Below are positions 25,517 through 33,371 of a stretch of DNA of 64,000 nt, one piece after another (within the stretch, counting starts at the first letter, position 1; every line of letters begins with the position of its first letter). The notes beneath the pieces were generated by a model. That model made no database searches. It saw only the letters and a list, made by a program, of their open reading frames with translations, and was not told where the DNA came from. The translations under genes and the position numbers were made by a program. The DNA is from Terriglobia bacterium (GTDB lineage: Bacteria; Acidobacteriota; Terriglobia; Terriglobales; Acidobacteriaceae): contig JAIQGF010000008.1 of the NCBI GenBank assembly GCA_020072845.1, positions 297,624 to 361,623 on the forward strand, written 5' to 3'.

Positions 25517-25533
25517 TTGCACTATTTGTGCAA
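25517..25533. promoter_or_regulatory. Perfect inverted repeat TTGCAC-N5-GTGCAA, operator or sigma-54-like
   Basis: The site lies 46 nt upstream of the DUF5335 start codon. As an operator it is a perfect 6-bp dyad. Read as a sigma-54 element it fits TGGCAC-N5-TTGCA with one mismatch in each half, including one of the conserved -24 guanines. Either reading is tentative. Confidence 0.35.
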
Positions 25534-25579
25534 AACGGGCGCACACTGTTCGAGTCGGTTCTTCCCCGGGGAGCCCTCC

Positions 25580-25924
25580 ATGCCGGCGCGCGAAATCCCG
25601 CCCCCGCAGTGGCCCAGCTTTCTCGGCAACTTTGGATTCCGCCACTTCGGCTGGAACGTCACCTTGCAGCAAGAATCGTGCGGACGCGGCAAGCACTGCG
25701 CCGCTAACCACTCGTTCCTGGAGGAACTCACCGCCGACGTCACCGACGGACACCAGCAGATCACCATCGTGCTCGGCACGCCGTTCCGGCCATTCCATAC
25801 GCACGTGGTCAGCAATCCCCGCCGCGTGCGCGTCGTGGCCGGCGCTCAGCCCGCACTCGAGATCGAGTCCGCCGACGGCAGCACCGTTGTGGTGCATCTC
25901 CACCGCTACGACGGTGACATCTGA
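25580..25924 (+). CDS. DUF5335 family protein
   Basis: This small soluble protein of 114 residues shows the DUF5335 pattern: an N-terminal 'QWPSFLGNFGFRHFGWNVTL', 'LEELTADVTDGHQQITIVLG', 'HVVSNPRRVRV' and a final 'ALEIESADGSTVVVHLHRY'. The function of the family is unknown. The start chosen (ATG at 25580) has GGGGAG upstream; a longer frame from 25514 would run through the inverted-repeat site and is rejected. Confidence 0.75.
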   Translation: MPAREIPPPQWPSFLGNFGFRHFGWNVTLQQESCGRGKHCAANHSFLEELTADVTDGHQQITIVLGTPFRPFHTHVVSNPRRVRVVAGAQPALEIESADGSTVVVHLHRYDGDI

Positions 25925-26008
25925 AATCCGCAACCTGAATTTTCGCATCAGAAATGAAAAAGGCGCGGCCGCAGCCGCACCTCACTGACCTGTCGCAATC
26001 TTGCTTTT

Positions 26009-26045
26009 CCTAACGCCTAAAACCTAACGCCCAAAACCTGTTTTA
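26009..26045. repeat. Heptad-periodic intergenic repeat
   Basis: CCTAACG/CCTAAAA/CCTAACG/CCCAAAA/CCTG units lie between the DUF5335 and Crp/Fnr genes and touch the latter's stop codon. Confidence 0.65.
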
Positions 26046-26765
26046 CGATCCCACCAGCCTCTCCAGCCCCGCCTTGTTCTTGATCAGCAGCGTTGATCCC
26101 CGCAGCGATGCCAACTGCTTCTTGCGAAAGCTGCCGAGCAGCCGCGTCACCGTCTCGCGCGACGTCCCGATCACCTGCGCGATCTCCTCGTGGGTCAGCG
26201 CCAGCTTCACCCGGATGCCTTCCTTGGTCGCTTCGCCCTCGCTGGCCAGCTCCAGCAGCATGCGGGCCAGCTTCTCGCTCGCCGAGTGCGACAGCCCGAT
26301 CGCCCGAATCATGTCGTACGCGTTATGGCAGTTGTCGCTCAGGTGCCGCGCCGCCTGCAGGCACGCCGAACCGTGCTCTTCCAGGAATTTCTGAAAATCT
26401 TCCCGCTTGATGAACACCACCTGGCAGGGCTGCACCGTCTCGGCGGTCAACTCGTACGGCTGGTTGCTGACCACGGCGTGCATCCCCAGCACCTCACCCG
26501 GCTCGGCGATCTTCAGGATCATCGTCTTGCCGTCGCTGGAATTCACCGACAGCTTCACCCGCCCGCGGCACAGCAGGTAGATCCCGCGCGGCAGTTGTCC
26601 CTCGACGAACAGCACGCTCGCCCGCGGTAGCGCGGACGGAAATTTGATCTTTTCGAAGGCGTCCAGGGTCCGGGGCGGCAGCGAGCAGAAAAAACTCTCG
26701 CTGCGCATCTTGCACATCAAGCAGTTTTCCACCAGCTCCATGCCGTACGGAGCAGCATTCGGCAT
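26043..26765 (-). CDS. Crp/Fnr family transcriptional regulator
   Basis: This 240-residue regulator has an N-terminal cyclic-nucleotide-binding-type beta roll ('LPRASVLFVEGQLPRGIYLL', 'KTMILKIAEPGEVLGMHAVV') and a C-terminal winged helix ('LALTHEEIAQVIGTSRETVTRLLGSF'). The N-terminus carries cysteines in 'CLMCKMRSESFFC', spaced C-x2-C-x8-C. This resembles, but does not match, the FNR cluster spacing, so an oxygen-sensitive iron-sulfur cluster is possible but unproven. The start at 'MPNAAPYG' (26765) is preferred; a 24-residue longer frame exists. Targets might include the nearby formate dehydrogenase or ferredoxin genes, which is speculation. Confidence 0.87.
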   Translation of the reverse strand: MPNAAPYGMELVENCLMCKMRSESFFCSLPPRTLDAFEKIKFPSALPRASVLFVEGQLPRGIYLLCRGRVKLSVNSSDGKTMILKIAEPGEVLGMHAVVSNQPYELTAETVQPCQVVFIKREDFQKFLEEHGSACLQAARHLSDNCHNAYDMIRAIGLSHSASEKLARMLLELASEGEATKEGIRVKLALTHEEIAQVIGTSRETVTRLLGSFRKKQLASLRGSTLLIKNKAGLERLVGS

Positions 26766-26871
26766 TACATTCTCCTGGCCAGCATGGACGCGGCGTGCTG
26801 GTCCTAAACTTGTGGATACAGGCGTCAAGAATAGCACCAGGCTACGCGCATTCCTAGCAGAAGCAGCGGAT

Positions 26872-28875
26872 CTACGCGTTACTTTCGAGCGCGACCGAGA
26901 GCGCTTCCCACTCCGCCACCAGCGGCGCCAGCTCCGACCGGCGCCGCTCCAGCAACTCGGTCAGGCGCGCCGTCTCCTGCACGCTGACGAAAGTCTGCAG
27001 CCCGCTCTCGCACTGCGCGATCTCCGCCTCCACCCGGCTTACCGCTTCTTCCAATTCCTGCTGCCGCTCCTGCATCTGCCGCAGCTTGATCGGATTCAGC
27101 CGCTTTCTCCCGAGACCTGCTTCACCACTTCGTCCATCCTGATCGTCCCCGATACCGATGTTTCGGAGGGGCACGGCGGAACCTGTCCCGAGCGAAGTCG
27201 AAGGGGAGGGAGTCGTGCCGTTCAATCCCGCGCCTTTGCCGGCTTTAGCCGCTGAGGGAATGTCCTTGCCTTCCTGCTCCTTCCTCCAGCGAAAGTCCTC
27301 ATAGTTCCCCGGAAACACCGTCACCGTCTGCTCCGCGACTTCAAAAACCTTGGTTGCCAGCTTGTCGATGAAGTAGCGGTCGTGCGACACGAACACCACC
27401 GTCCCGGCAAATTTCTCCAGCGCTTCCAGCAGCACGTCCTTGGCGCGCAGATCGAGGTGGTTGGTGGGCTCGTCCAGCAGCAGGAAATTCGAGGGATACA
27501 TCAGCATCCGCGCCAGCGCGTAGCGGTTGCGCTCGCCGCCCGAGAGCACCCTGATGCGCTTGAACACATCGCCCTCGGTGAACAGGAACGACCCCAGCAG
27601 ACTGCGCAGCTCGGTCTGCGTGGCGCGCGGGGCCAGCTTTTCCAGATCGTCGAACACGCGCTGTTCCGGATCGAGCTGCTTGTACTGGTCCTGCGCAAAA
27701 TAATCCGCCTCGACGTTGTGTCCCAGGCGACGCTCTCCGCTGGTCACCGGCTCCAGCCCCGCCAGAAGCCGGATCAGCGTGGACTTTCCGGCGCCGTTCA
27801 CGCCCACCAGCGCAATCCGGTCGCCGCGCTCGATCAGGAAATTTACCTCGCGCAGCACCCGCCTCTCCCCATAGCTCTTCTCGACGCCGATGAACTCGGC
27901 CACCATGCGCCCGCTCGGCTTCGGCTGCGGGAACTTGAAGTGGATGGTGCGCTCTTCCGGCGGGATGTGGACGCGCTCCATCCGCTCCAGTTCCTTGATC
28001 CGGCTCTGCACCTGCTTGGCCTTGGTCGCCGTGTAGCGGAAGCGGTTGATGAACGCCTCCAGTTGCTCGATGCGCTCCCGCTGGTTGCGATACGCCGCCT
28101 GCAACTGCTCCAGCCGCTGCGTCTTTTGCGCCAGGTACTTGTCGTAATTGCCGGGATAGAAGTGGACGCGCTTGTTCCAGATTTCGACAATCTTCTTCAC
28201 CGTGACGTCGAGAAAATAGCGGTCGTGGGAGATCAGCACGTAGGCATACGGGTACGCCTGCAAATATTCCTCAAGCCAGTTGCGCGATTCCAGGTCGAGA
28301 TGGTTGGTGGGCTCGTCCAGCAGCAGCAGGTTGGGCTTCTGCAACAGCAGTTTCGCCAGCGCAATCCGCATTTGCCATCCGCCGGAAAATTCTTCCGTGC
28401 GCCGTTGCCAGTCTTCTTTTTGAAAACCGAGTCCGGCCAGAACCGCACCCACCTGCGCTTCGATGGCGTAGCCGTCGCGCGCGCCAAACTCGTGGTCCAG
28501 GCGGTGGTAGCGCTCGGCGACTTCGGCATACTCGGCGCTCGCCGGATCGAGCTCGGAAATCTTCCCCGCCAGCGCGTGCAACTCCTGCTCGATGCCCAGC
28601 AGCTCGGTGAATACCGACATGCACTCGTCGAAGACGCTGCGGCCCGCGAGCGCCAACCCTTCCTGCGGCAAGTAACCAAACGTGATGCCCCTGGCGACCG
28701 AGATGGCGCCGTAGTCGAGCGTCTCCAGCCCGCCCAGAATCTTCAGCAGCGTGGACTTTCCGGTGCCGTTGGCGCCGACCACGCCAACGCGGTCCTGCGG
28801 CGTGACCAGCCAGTCCAGGTCGTCGAAGAGTAGCTTTTCGCCGTATCGCTTGCCGGCGGAGGAGAGTTGAATCAT
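26872..28875 (-). CDS. ABC-F family ATPase (Uup/YdiF-like)
   Basis: This 667-residue cytoplasmic protein has two ABC nucleotide-binding domains, no membrane helices and the ABC-F linker between them. The first domain has Walker A 'GANGTGKST' and 'SGGWQMRIALAKLLL...LLLDEPTNHLDL'. The second has 'GVNGAGKST' and 'LSGGERNRYALARML...LLLDEPTNHLDL'. ABC-F proteins act on ribosomes (translation regulation, antibiotic protection). The C-terminal region is a coiled coil rich in Glu/Gln/Arg. Between the second domain and the coiled coil there is a low-complexity segment ('TTPSPSTSLGTGSAVPL') encoded by an inserted repeat. The start is ATG at 28875. Confidence 0.92.
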   Translation of the reverse strand: MIQLSSAGKRYGEKLLFDDLDWLVTPQDRVGVVGANGTGKSTLLKILGGLETLDYGAISVARGITFGYLPQEGLALAGRSVFDECMSVFTELLGIEQELHALAGKISELDPASAEYAEVAERYHRLDHEFGARDGYAIEAQVGAVLAGLGFQKEDWQRRTEEFSGGWQMRIALAKLLLQKPNLLLLDEPTNHLDLESRNWLEEYLQAYPYAYVLISHDRYFLDVTVKKIVEIWNKRVHFYPGNYDKYLAQKTQRLEQLQAAYRNQRERIEQLEAFINRFRYTATKAKQVQSRIKELERMERVHIPPEERTIHFKFPQPKPSGRMVAEFIGVEKSYGERRVLREVNFLIERGDRIALVGVNGAGKSTLIRLLAGLEPVTSGERRLGHNVEADYFAQDQYKQLDPEQRVFDDLEKLAPRATQTELRSLLGSFLFTEGDVFKRIRVLSGGERNRYALARMLMYPSNFLLLDEPTNHLDLRAKDVLLEALEKFAGTVVFVSHDRYFIDKLATKVFEVAEQTVTVFPGNYEDFRWRKEQEGKDIPSAAKAGKGAGLNGTTPSPSTSLGTGSAVPLRNIGIGDDQDGRSGEAGLGRKRLNPIKLRQMQERQQELEEAVSRVEAEIAQCESGLQTFVSVQETARLTELLERRRSELAPLVAEWEALSVALESNA
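27160..27221. repeat. Dispersed palindromic repeat inserted in the ABC-F gene
   Basis: The plus strand reads GGAGGGGCACGGCGGAACCT followed by GTCCCGAGCGAAGTCGAAGG. The core GTCCCGAGCGAAGTCGAAGG resembles a repeat seen in many bacterial genomes, whose translation gives the peptide 'CPERSRR'. The outer parts are partly self-complementary (GGCACGGC/GTCGTGCC). It keeps the reading frame of the ATPase open. Confidence 0.55.
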
Positions 28876-28952
28876 GGGAAATTGGTAATTGGGTAATCGG
28901 GGAATTTGGTAATTGAAAACCAAACTCCCTAATGACAAGTTACCAAATTCGG
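28876..28952. repeat. Heptad repeat with inverted copy
   Basis: GGTAATTGGGTAATCGGGGA and GGTAATTG units on the left are followed by ACCAAACTCCCTAATGACAA and GTTACCAAATT on the right, complementary in part. The tract lies immediately upstream of the ABC-F start codon, in its 5' untranslated region. Confidence 0.7.
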
Positions 28953-29443
28953 AGGTCACGCGCGGTAAGCGTTTGATATTTCGTAAACCTAAGTTATCTC
29001 CGGGTTTTCTGGAATCCCGAAGATGTTGTTTTGTCAATGAGCGAGAGCACAAGATGCAGTGGCGCTAGCGCCAAAAGACGAATAGGCGCAGTGGCAATGC
29101 CCCTGCGCCCACTCCTCCGCTCACAACCAGTCTAGCCGTTCGGCAGGGGTAAACCCGCAACATCCGAAGAAACTTTATTTATCGTGATACGAGAGAGTTG
29201 CGGGGAACAGTTATAACAAAGGGACTTGACACAGATTTGTCAGGCCAGAGAAAGAGATCCGGCTGGGAGTTGTCCACCCTTTGCTGCGCAAAGGATGAAG
29301 CGCCCGGCAACTGGGTGTACAATGGCGACCGCTTGGGAGTCCAAGGAGGCAAGCCGGTTTAGAAAGCAGTTCAATACAAGTCGTGCTCAATTACTTGGCA
29401 ATCGCAAAGTGGTGCGGAGAGCACTCGATGAAGGTGTAATTTT
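28876..29443. other. Intergenic region upstream of the nucleosidase cassette
   Basis: After the heptad tract (to about 28952) the sequence becomes visibly more A/T-rich and matches no gene. It contains short mirrored segments (GTGGCGCTAGCGCC near 29055) and a TTGACA at about 29224 without a good -10 partner. The change in composition marks the left side of the probable acquired segment. Confidence 0.45.
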
Positions 29444-30688
29444 ATGCCGATGCTGGACTTCGCGATTCTCACCGGACTTACTGAAGAGTTCAAGTACTTG
29501 CAGTCATTGTTCCCAGATCTGCGGGAGATCACGGTAGACGGAAATACTTGGTATCGAACGCGGGTGCAGGCGGATAACGGAACGCATTATGAGCTCGTTC
29601 TAGGTTATCAGGACCAGATGGGTCCACTAGATTCGCATGGGTTGGCGGTCAGAGTCATAGATCAATGGGATCCGGCCTACATCTTGCTGCTCGGAATAGC
29701 AGGTGTGTTCGACAGGGAGCTAAACCTCGGAGACGTTATCGTGGGACAGCAGATCTTCCACTATGACCCTAAGGCCGTAAAGGACTCCGGATTGGAATAC
29801 CGACCGGCTGGATACCCGGGTGGAGTTGCGTTGGTTCGCCAGGTACATGCGGTGTCTGTGAGTGTGGAAGAGTTCGAGCAGTGGCAAAAATCCGGTGCGA
29901 AGAGCGCTGCAGACAAAGCAGGGCGGGTTAAGCTGACGAACAAAGTGGAGACTGCGAGTGCGTGCGATGCCTTGAGAGAGCACTCTCCTTCGATTTACGT
30001 GGGAACGGTCGCTTCCGGCACCGACGTCATCAAGTCCGAGAAAAAGAAAGAGGAATTGCTGCGTCTACATGGAAAGCTCCTTGGAACAGAGATGGAGGGC
30101 TGCGGTGTGATGCATGCCGCGTTTTTCCATCGCGAAACTCCCACGCAGGCTTTGTTGATCAAAGGGATATCGGATCGAGCCAACGCCGACAAGGCGAAGC
30201 TAGACGCCTTCAACCTTTGGCGCGAGCTTGCAGTTGAGAACGCTGCACGCCTTGCGCTGGCGATCATCAAACGCGGCAGATTGAAGCCGCAGCTAACGGA
30301 ACAATTCGATCTTGATCCGACAAGCTCTAGTATTGACGTGGCACGTCAGAGAATCCCGCAGCCGCTCCGCCGCGGATTCGCGCTACTTGGCTTCCCGCGG
30401 CTGATAGTTCCCAGAGGTCCACTGACAGACCTGAGCATCAGTATTCGGGCTGTCGCTGGAGGGAAGGATCTCTCAATTCGGCAACGTGTCGTGGAGTTCT
30501 CGAGCGGTGGCCATCTCCGCCATGACACATGGAAAGAAAATGAACCGCTGACTTTCCACGCAACGGAGACCATCGATCGCCAGCCGGTTGGTGTCTACGT
30601 GCTTTTGGCCGGAACTGCCGACAGGATCGTATTCGAGGTGAGCAGCGCCAGTGAGAAGTTGATCGCGGAATGGGTCCCAGGTTTGTAG
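29444..30688 (+). CDS. Nucleoside phosphorylase/nucleosidase-domain protein, candidate conflict-system effector
   Basis: This 414-residue protein has an N-terminal purine nucleoside phosphorylase/MTA-SAH nucleosidase (PNP_UDP_1) domain, about residues 1-275: 'LLLGIAGVFDRELNLGDVIV' (phosphate/ribose loop), 'GTEMEG' at 214-219 (ribose-binding Glu) and 'KGISDRAN' with the general-acid Asp244. All key residues are present, so it should be active. A helical, charged insertion lies at residues 135-180. The C-terminal 120 residues are a beta-rich domain I do not recognise. Standalone metabolic nucleosidases are about 230-290 residues; this fused layout is usual in defence or signalling cassettes. 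Base composition is lower in GC than the neighbours. It is followed 15 nt later by a small partner gene. Confidence 0.75.
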   Translation: MPMLDFAILTGLTEEFKYLQSLFPDLREITVDGNTWYRTRVQADNGTHYELVLGYQDQMGPLDSHGLAVRVIDQWDPAYILLLGIAGVFDRELNLGDVIVGQQIFHYDPKAVKDSGLEYRPAGYPGGVALVRQVHAVSVSVEEFEQWQKSGAKSAADKAGRVKLTNKVETASACDALREHSPSIYVGTVASGTDVIKSEKKKEELLRLHGKLLGTEMEGCGVMHAAFFHRETPTQALLIKGISDRANADKAKLDAFNLWRELAVENAARLALAIIKRGRLKPQLTEQFDLDPTSSSIDVARQRIPQPLRRGFALLGFPRLIVPRGPLTDLSISIRAVAGGKDLSIRQRVVEFSSGGHLRHDTWKENEPLTFHATETIDRQPVGVYVLLAGTADRIVFEVSSASEKLIAEWVPGL

Positions 30689-30703
30689 AGTGGAGGAGGT
30701 CCG

Positions 30704-31285
30704 ATGCCTGACAAGAAGGTGTACCTGTATGACAGTTCCAATGCTTCCCTTCAAGTACGCGGCATTCGGGTAGAGCTTTACGATGCGATGACCAAGACAT
30801 ATATCGATGGGGCTGATTCGGACGATCTGAACCCGGGGCACGTTCCATCAAACACGTGGGGTGTGGTACTGAATTTCCCGTCCGGCACGACGCCGGTAGA
30901 CATCTACATCTCCGATGCCGATTACAAGTATCCCGGTAACACATTGCGATTCCTGAATGGCGATCTCAGAGACGAAGTCTACATGGATCTGCTGCAGGTT
31001 CCCACAGGTCCAGGCGGGCAACCCCCGATAGCAGCGCCAGGCAGCGTTCCGCAGATCAACTCATGGGTGAGTGCGGCTGCCGAATGGAGCGTCCAGGAGA
31101 AAGAGTCCGTCCGCAACCTGATCTTTAACTATGCCCTAATCGTCGTCCCGGAGCGCGATCGCCTAGCGCAAGTCGAGCAATTCGGCGCATTGGCCCGGAA
31201 CTGGGAGACAGCACTCAAGCGTATAGGGTTCTCAACGGAGGCGCTGAGCGCCGTGAAATCGCTGACGCGAACGGCATCCGCATAA
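30704..31285 (+). CDS. Unknown partner protein of the nucleosidase cassette
   Basis: This 193-residue protein is not recognised. Residues 1-100 look like a beta sandwich ('KKVYLYDSSNASLQVRGIRV', 'TWGVVLNFPSGTTPVDIYIS'). A Gly/Pro-rich linker follows (about 103-117), and residues 118-193 are alpha-helical ('SAAAEWSVQEKESVRNLIFN', 'LAQVEQFGALARNWETALKR'). It has GGAGG just upstream of its ATG and shares the lower GC of the preceding gene, so the two form one acquired operon. A sensor, adaptor or inhibitor of the nucleosidase is inferred from the arrangement only. Confidence 0.6.
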   Translation: MPDKKVYLYDSSNASLQVRGIRVELYDAMTKTYIDGADSDDLNPGHVPSNTWGVVLNFPSGTTPVDIYISDADYKYPGNTLRFLNGDLRDEVYMDLLQVPTGPGGQPPIAAPGSVPQINSWVSAAAEWSVQEKESVRNLIFNYALIVVPERDRLAQVEQFGALARNWETALKRIGFSTEALSAVKSLTRTASA

Positions 31286-31337
31286 CGGTGCCCGTGATTG
31301 CGGGGAGATTCACCACCGCGCCCGAGTCGTAGTCGCA

Positions 31338-31435
31338 CGATTCTTTGGGCAAACGCCGGGGAGGTGAAGAGGAGCAAGAGGCAAAGTGAGCGCTTCATAA
31401 GAGGACGAAATATTAGGCGATAGCCGGCGGAACGC
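31338..31435 (-). pseudogene. Inverted duplicate of the 5' end of the alpha/beta hydrolase gene
   Basis: On the minus strand this segment reads a start region and signal peptide ('MKRSLCLLLLFTSPAFAQ') almost identical to the beginning of the hydrolase gene at 32314 ('MKRSLCLLLLFASTAFAQ'), including about 25 bases upstream of the start with TAATATTTCG. Similarity stops a few codons after the signal peptide. It is a truncated, non-functional copy; together with the intact copy it forms an inverted repeat of about 85 bp around the DinB gene. Confidence 0.7.
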
Positions 31436-31485
31436 AAGTTGGTCGATCGGCACAAGCCTCCGACTTGCAGCGTGGTGCATGCGAT

Positions 31486-32013
31486 TTAAGCCCCCCAGAG
31501 GTCGCTGGTGTTCACGTCCTTTCCCATCAGTTTGAGGTAGTAAAAGAGCTGGCCCTTGTGCTGGCCGAGGTGCGCGATCATCTGCAGCAGGTGCTGGAAC
31601 AGCGTCATCTCCTGACCACCCCAGGGTGCAGCGAGCGTTTTGGTCAGCAGTTCGGCCTCCTTCGTTTCCGCAATGCATCCCAGCGTTAAGTCCCGGTCCC
31701 TCGCCAAGAGTATGAGTGCCTGCTCGACGCTTTCAACGCTGGGCAGTGCCGCCACCGGTGGCACATGCTGCTCGGCACCCAGGTCCTCAAGTCGGGAACC
31801 CGCGGGCAGCCCCCAGTCTCCCTTGACAAAGCCCTGAATGGCCTTGCCGCACCCGAAGCTGGCGCAATGCATCAGCAGCTGCCCAACGGTCATCCAGTTC
31901 TTGCCCGTAGCCGGCCTCCAGGAGAGATCCCTGTCGACGACACGACAGAACAACTTCTCTGTGATGTCGTACGTTACTTCCGCTTCATGCAGGAGCACAT
32001 CGGTGAGTGTCAT
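31486..32013 (-). CDS. DinB family protein
   Basis: This 175-residue four-helix-bundle protein has the three spaced histidines of the DinB/YfiT metal site: 'LLHEAEVTYDI', 'LLMHCASF' and 'HLGQHKGQLFYYL'. DinB-like proteins are putative metal-dependent thiol transferases or hydrolases (mycothiol- or bacillithiol-linked in other phyla). It lies between the arms of the inverted duplication. The start at 'MTLTDVLLHE' (32013) is used; a 14-residue longer frame lacks support. Confidence 0.8.
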   Translation of the reverse strand: MTLTDVLLHEAEVTYDITEKLFCRVVDRDLSWRPATGKNWMTVGQLLMHCASFGCGKAIQGFVKGDWGLPAGSRLEDLGAEQHVPPVAALPSVESVEQALILLARDRDLTLGCIAETKEAELLTKTLAAPWGGQEMTLFQHLLQMIAHLGQHKGQLFYYLKLMGKDVNTSDLWGA

Positions 32014-32243
32014 CTCAGTTCTCGTCGTACGGGATTGTGCGCCGACTTGCGGCAAACGTGCAATGCAAGGGCGAGGCTGCCAACAGCCGGTAGCAGTGGG
32101 TTCACTCCCTTTTGTCGCCCTCGGGAGGATTGCGTTTTGTGCGCATGGCTCCTTTGTTTTGTTATCACGCCCGAGAGATCACGGGGAGGGCGTATGCGCC
32201 GTCTAAGGTTTGCCGCAAGGTAATGCCCGCGCCTCGCAGCCAT

Positions 32244-32276
32244 GCAATCGGCAATCGACAAGCGGCAATCGGAAAT
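32244..32276. repeat. Heptad-periodic intergenic repeat
   Basis: CAATCGG/CAATCGA/CAAGCGG/CAATCGG units lie about 40 nt upstream of the hydrolase start codon. Confidence 0.6.
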
Positions 32277-32313
32277 GGTGTTGCTGTCGGCTATCGTCTA
32301 ATATTTCGTTCTT

Positions 32314-33309
32314 ATGAAGCGCTCCCTTTGCCTCTTGCTCCTCTTCGCCTCCACCGCGTTCGCCCAAGAATCCTACGACCAACTGCTGCGGCACTGGGAT
32401 TACGACAACAAAGCACCGCTGGCGATCAAGGAAGCGGGCGTTCAAGACCGCGAAGGCGTCAAGATCCACGACCTGTCGTACGCTGTGCCCACCGGCGATC
32501 GCGCCGCCTCCCTTGGACCCAACGGCGGACGCGTCACCGCCTACCTGGTCGTGCCGCCGGGCAAAGGACCCTTCCCTGCCGTGACCTACGGTCACTGGTG
32601 CATGCCGGGATCGGAGAAGATGAACCGCGGCGAGTTTCTCGAGGAAGCGGTGGTTTTGGCACGCTCGGGCGTGATGGCGCTGCTGCCCGACCACGTGATC
32701 ACGCGTCCGGGATTCATCGAAAGCAAGGAGCCGTTGAACGCGCAGCAGATTGACGTGCTGGTGCAGCAGGTAATCAACATGCGCCGCGGCGCCGACCTGC
32801 TGCTGGCGCGCAAGGACGTTGATCCCAAACGCCTGGTCTACGCCGGGCACAGTTGCAACGCCGAAGTCGGCGGCTTTTTGAGCGGGATCGACAAGCGCTT
32901 CAAGGCAGTAGTGATCATGGCCGGAGGGCTGTCGGACGAAGTGACGACCAAATCGCCGATGTACCAGGCGTACCGGCAAAAAATCGGGCCGGAGAAATTC
33001 GACGCCTTCGTCGCCAAGTACTCCTGGACCGATCCCGGCAAGTACGTCTCGCACTCCGCGGGCACGCCAAAGCTGTTGCAGTTCGCCACCGACGAGCCGT
33101 TCCTGGGGCCCGAGCAGGCCAGGCAGTATCTGCCGTATGTCAGCGAGCCCAAGACGCTAAGAATTTACGACGCTCCGCACGCGCTCAACGCCGAAGCGAC
33201 GCGCGATCGGCTGCACTTCCTCGCGCGCCAACTCGAAGTCTTGCCACCCGATCCTCAACGAATCGCCAAGATTCCGCCGCTGGTGCAGCCGCCGTGGCCG
33301 AAGCAGTAG
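32314..33309 (+). CDS. Exported alpha/beta hydrolase (dienelactone hydrolase-like)
   Basis: This 331-residue protein has a short signal peptide ('RSLCLLLLFASTAFAQ') and an alpha/beta hydrolase fold. The nucleophile elbow is 'YAGHSCNAEVGG' (G-x-S-x-N, the last Gly replaced by Asn). The candidate catalytic His is in 'IYDAPHALN' and an acid lies in 'FATDEPFLG'. 'GRVTAYLVVPPGKGPFPAVT' is the first strand of prolyl-oligopeptidase/DLH-type enzymes. An exported esterase or peptidase is inferred; substrate unknown. Its promoter and signal-peptide region are duplicated in reverse at 31338-31435. Confidence 0.8.
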   Translation: MKRSLCLLLLFASTAFAQESYDQLLRHWDYDNKAPLAIKEAGVQDREGVKIHDLSYAVPTGDRAASLGPNGGRVTAYLVVPPGKGPFPAVTYGHWCMPGSEKMNRGEFLEEAVVLARSGVMALLPDHVITRPGFIESKEPLNAQQIDVLVQQVINMRRGADLLLARKDVDPKRLVYAGHSCNAEVGGFLSGIDKRFKAVVIMAGGLSDEVTTKSPMYQAYRQKIGPEKFDAFVAKYSWTDPGKYVSHSAGTPKLLQFATDEPFLGPEQARQYLPYVSEPKTLRIYDAPHALNAEATRDRLHFLARQLEVLPPDPQRIAKIPPLVQPPWPKQ

Positions 33310-33370
33310 TCCCCAGTCGTCAGTCTCCAGTCGCCAGGCTGAAGACCGAAGATTGACGACTGAAGACTAG
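33310..33370. repeat. Heptad-type repeat with inverted copy
   Basis: CCCAGTCGTCAGTCTCCAGT on the left is mirrored by GATTGACGACTGAAGACTAG on the right, filling the gap between two convergent genes. Confidence 0.65.
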
Positions 33371-33371
33371 C

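Noticed and set aside
29221..29260. TTGACA upstream of the nucleosidase cassette as a promoter
   Set aside because: No acceptable -10 element is found 16-18 nt downstream.
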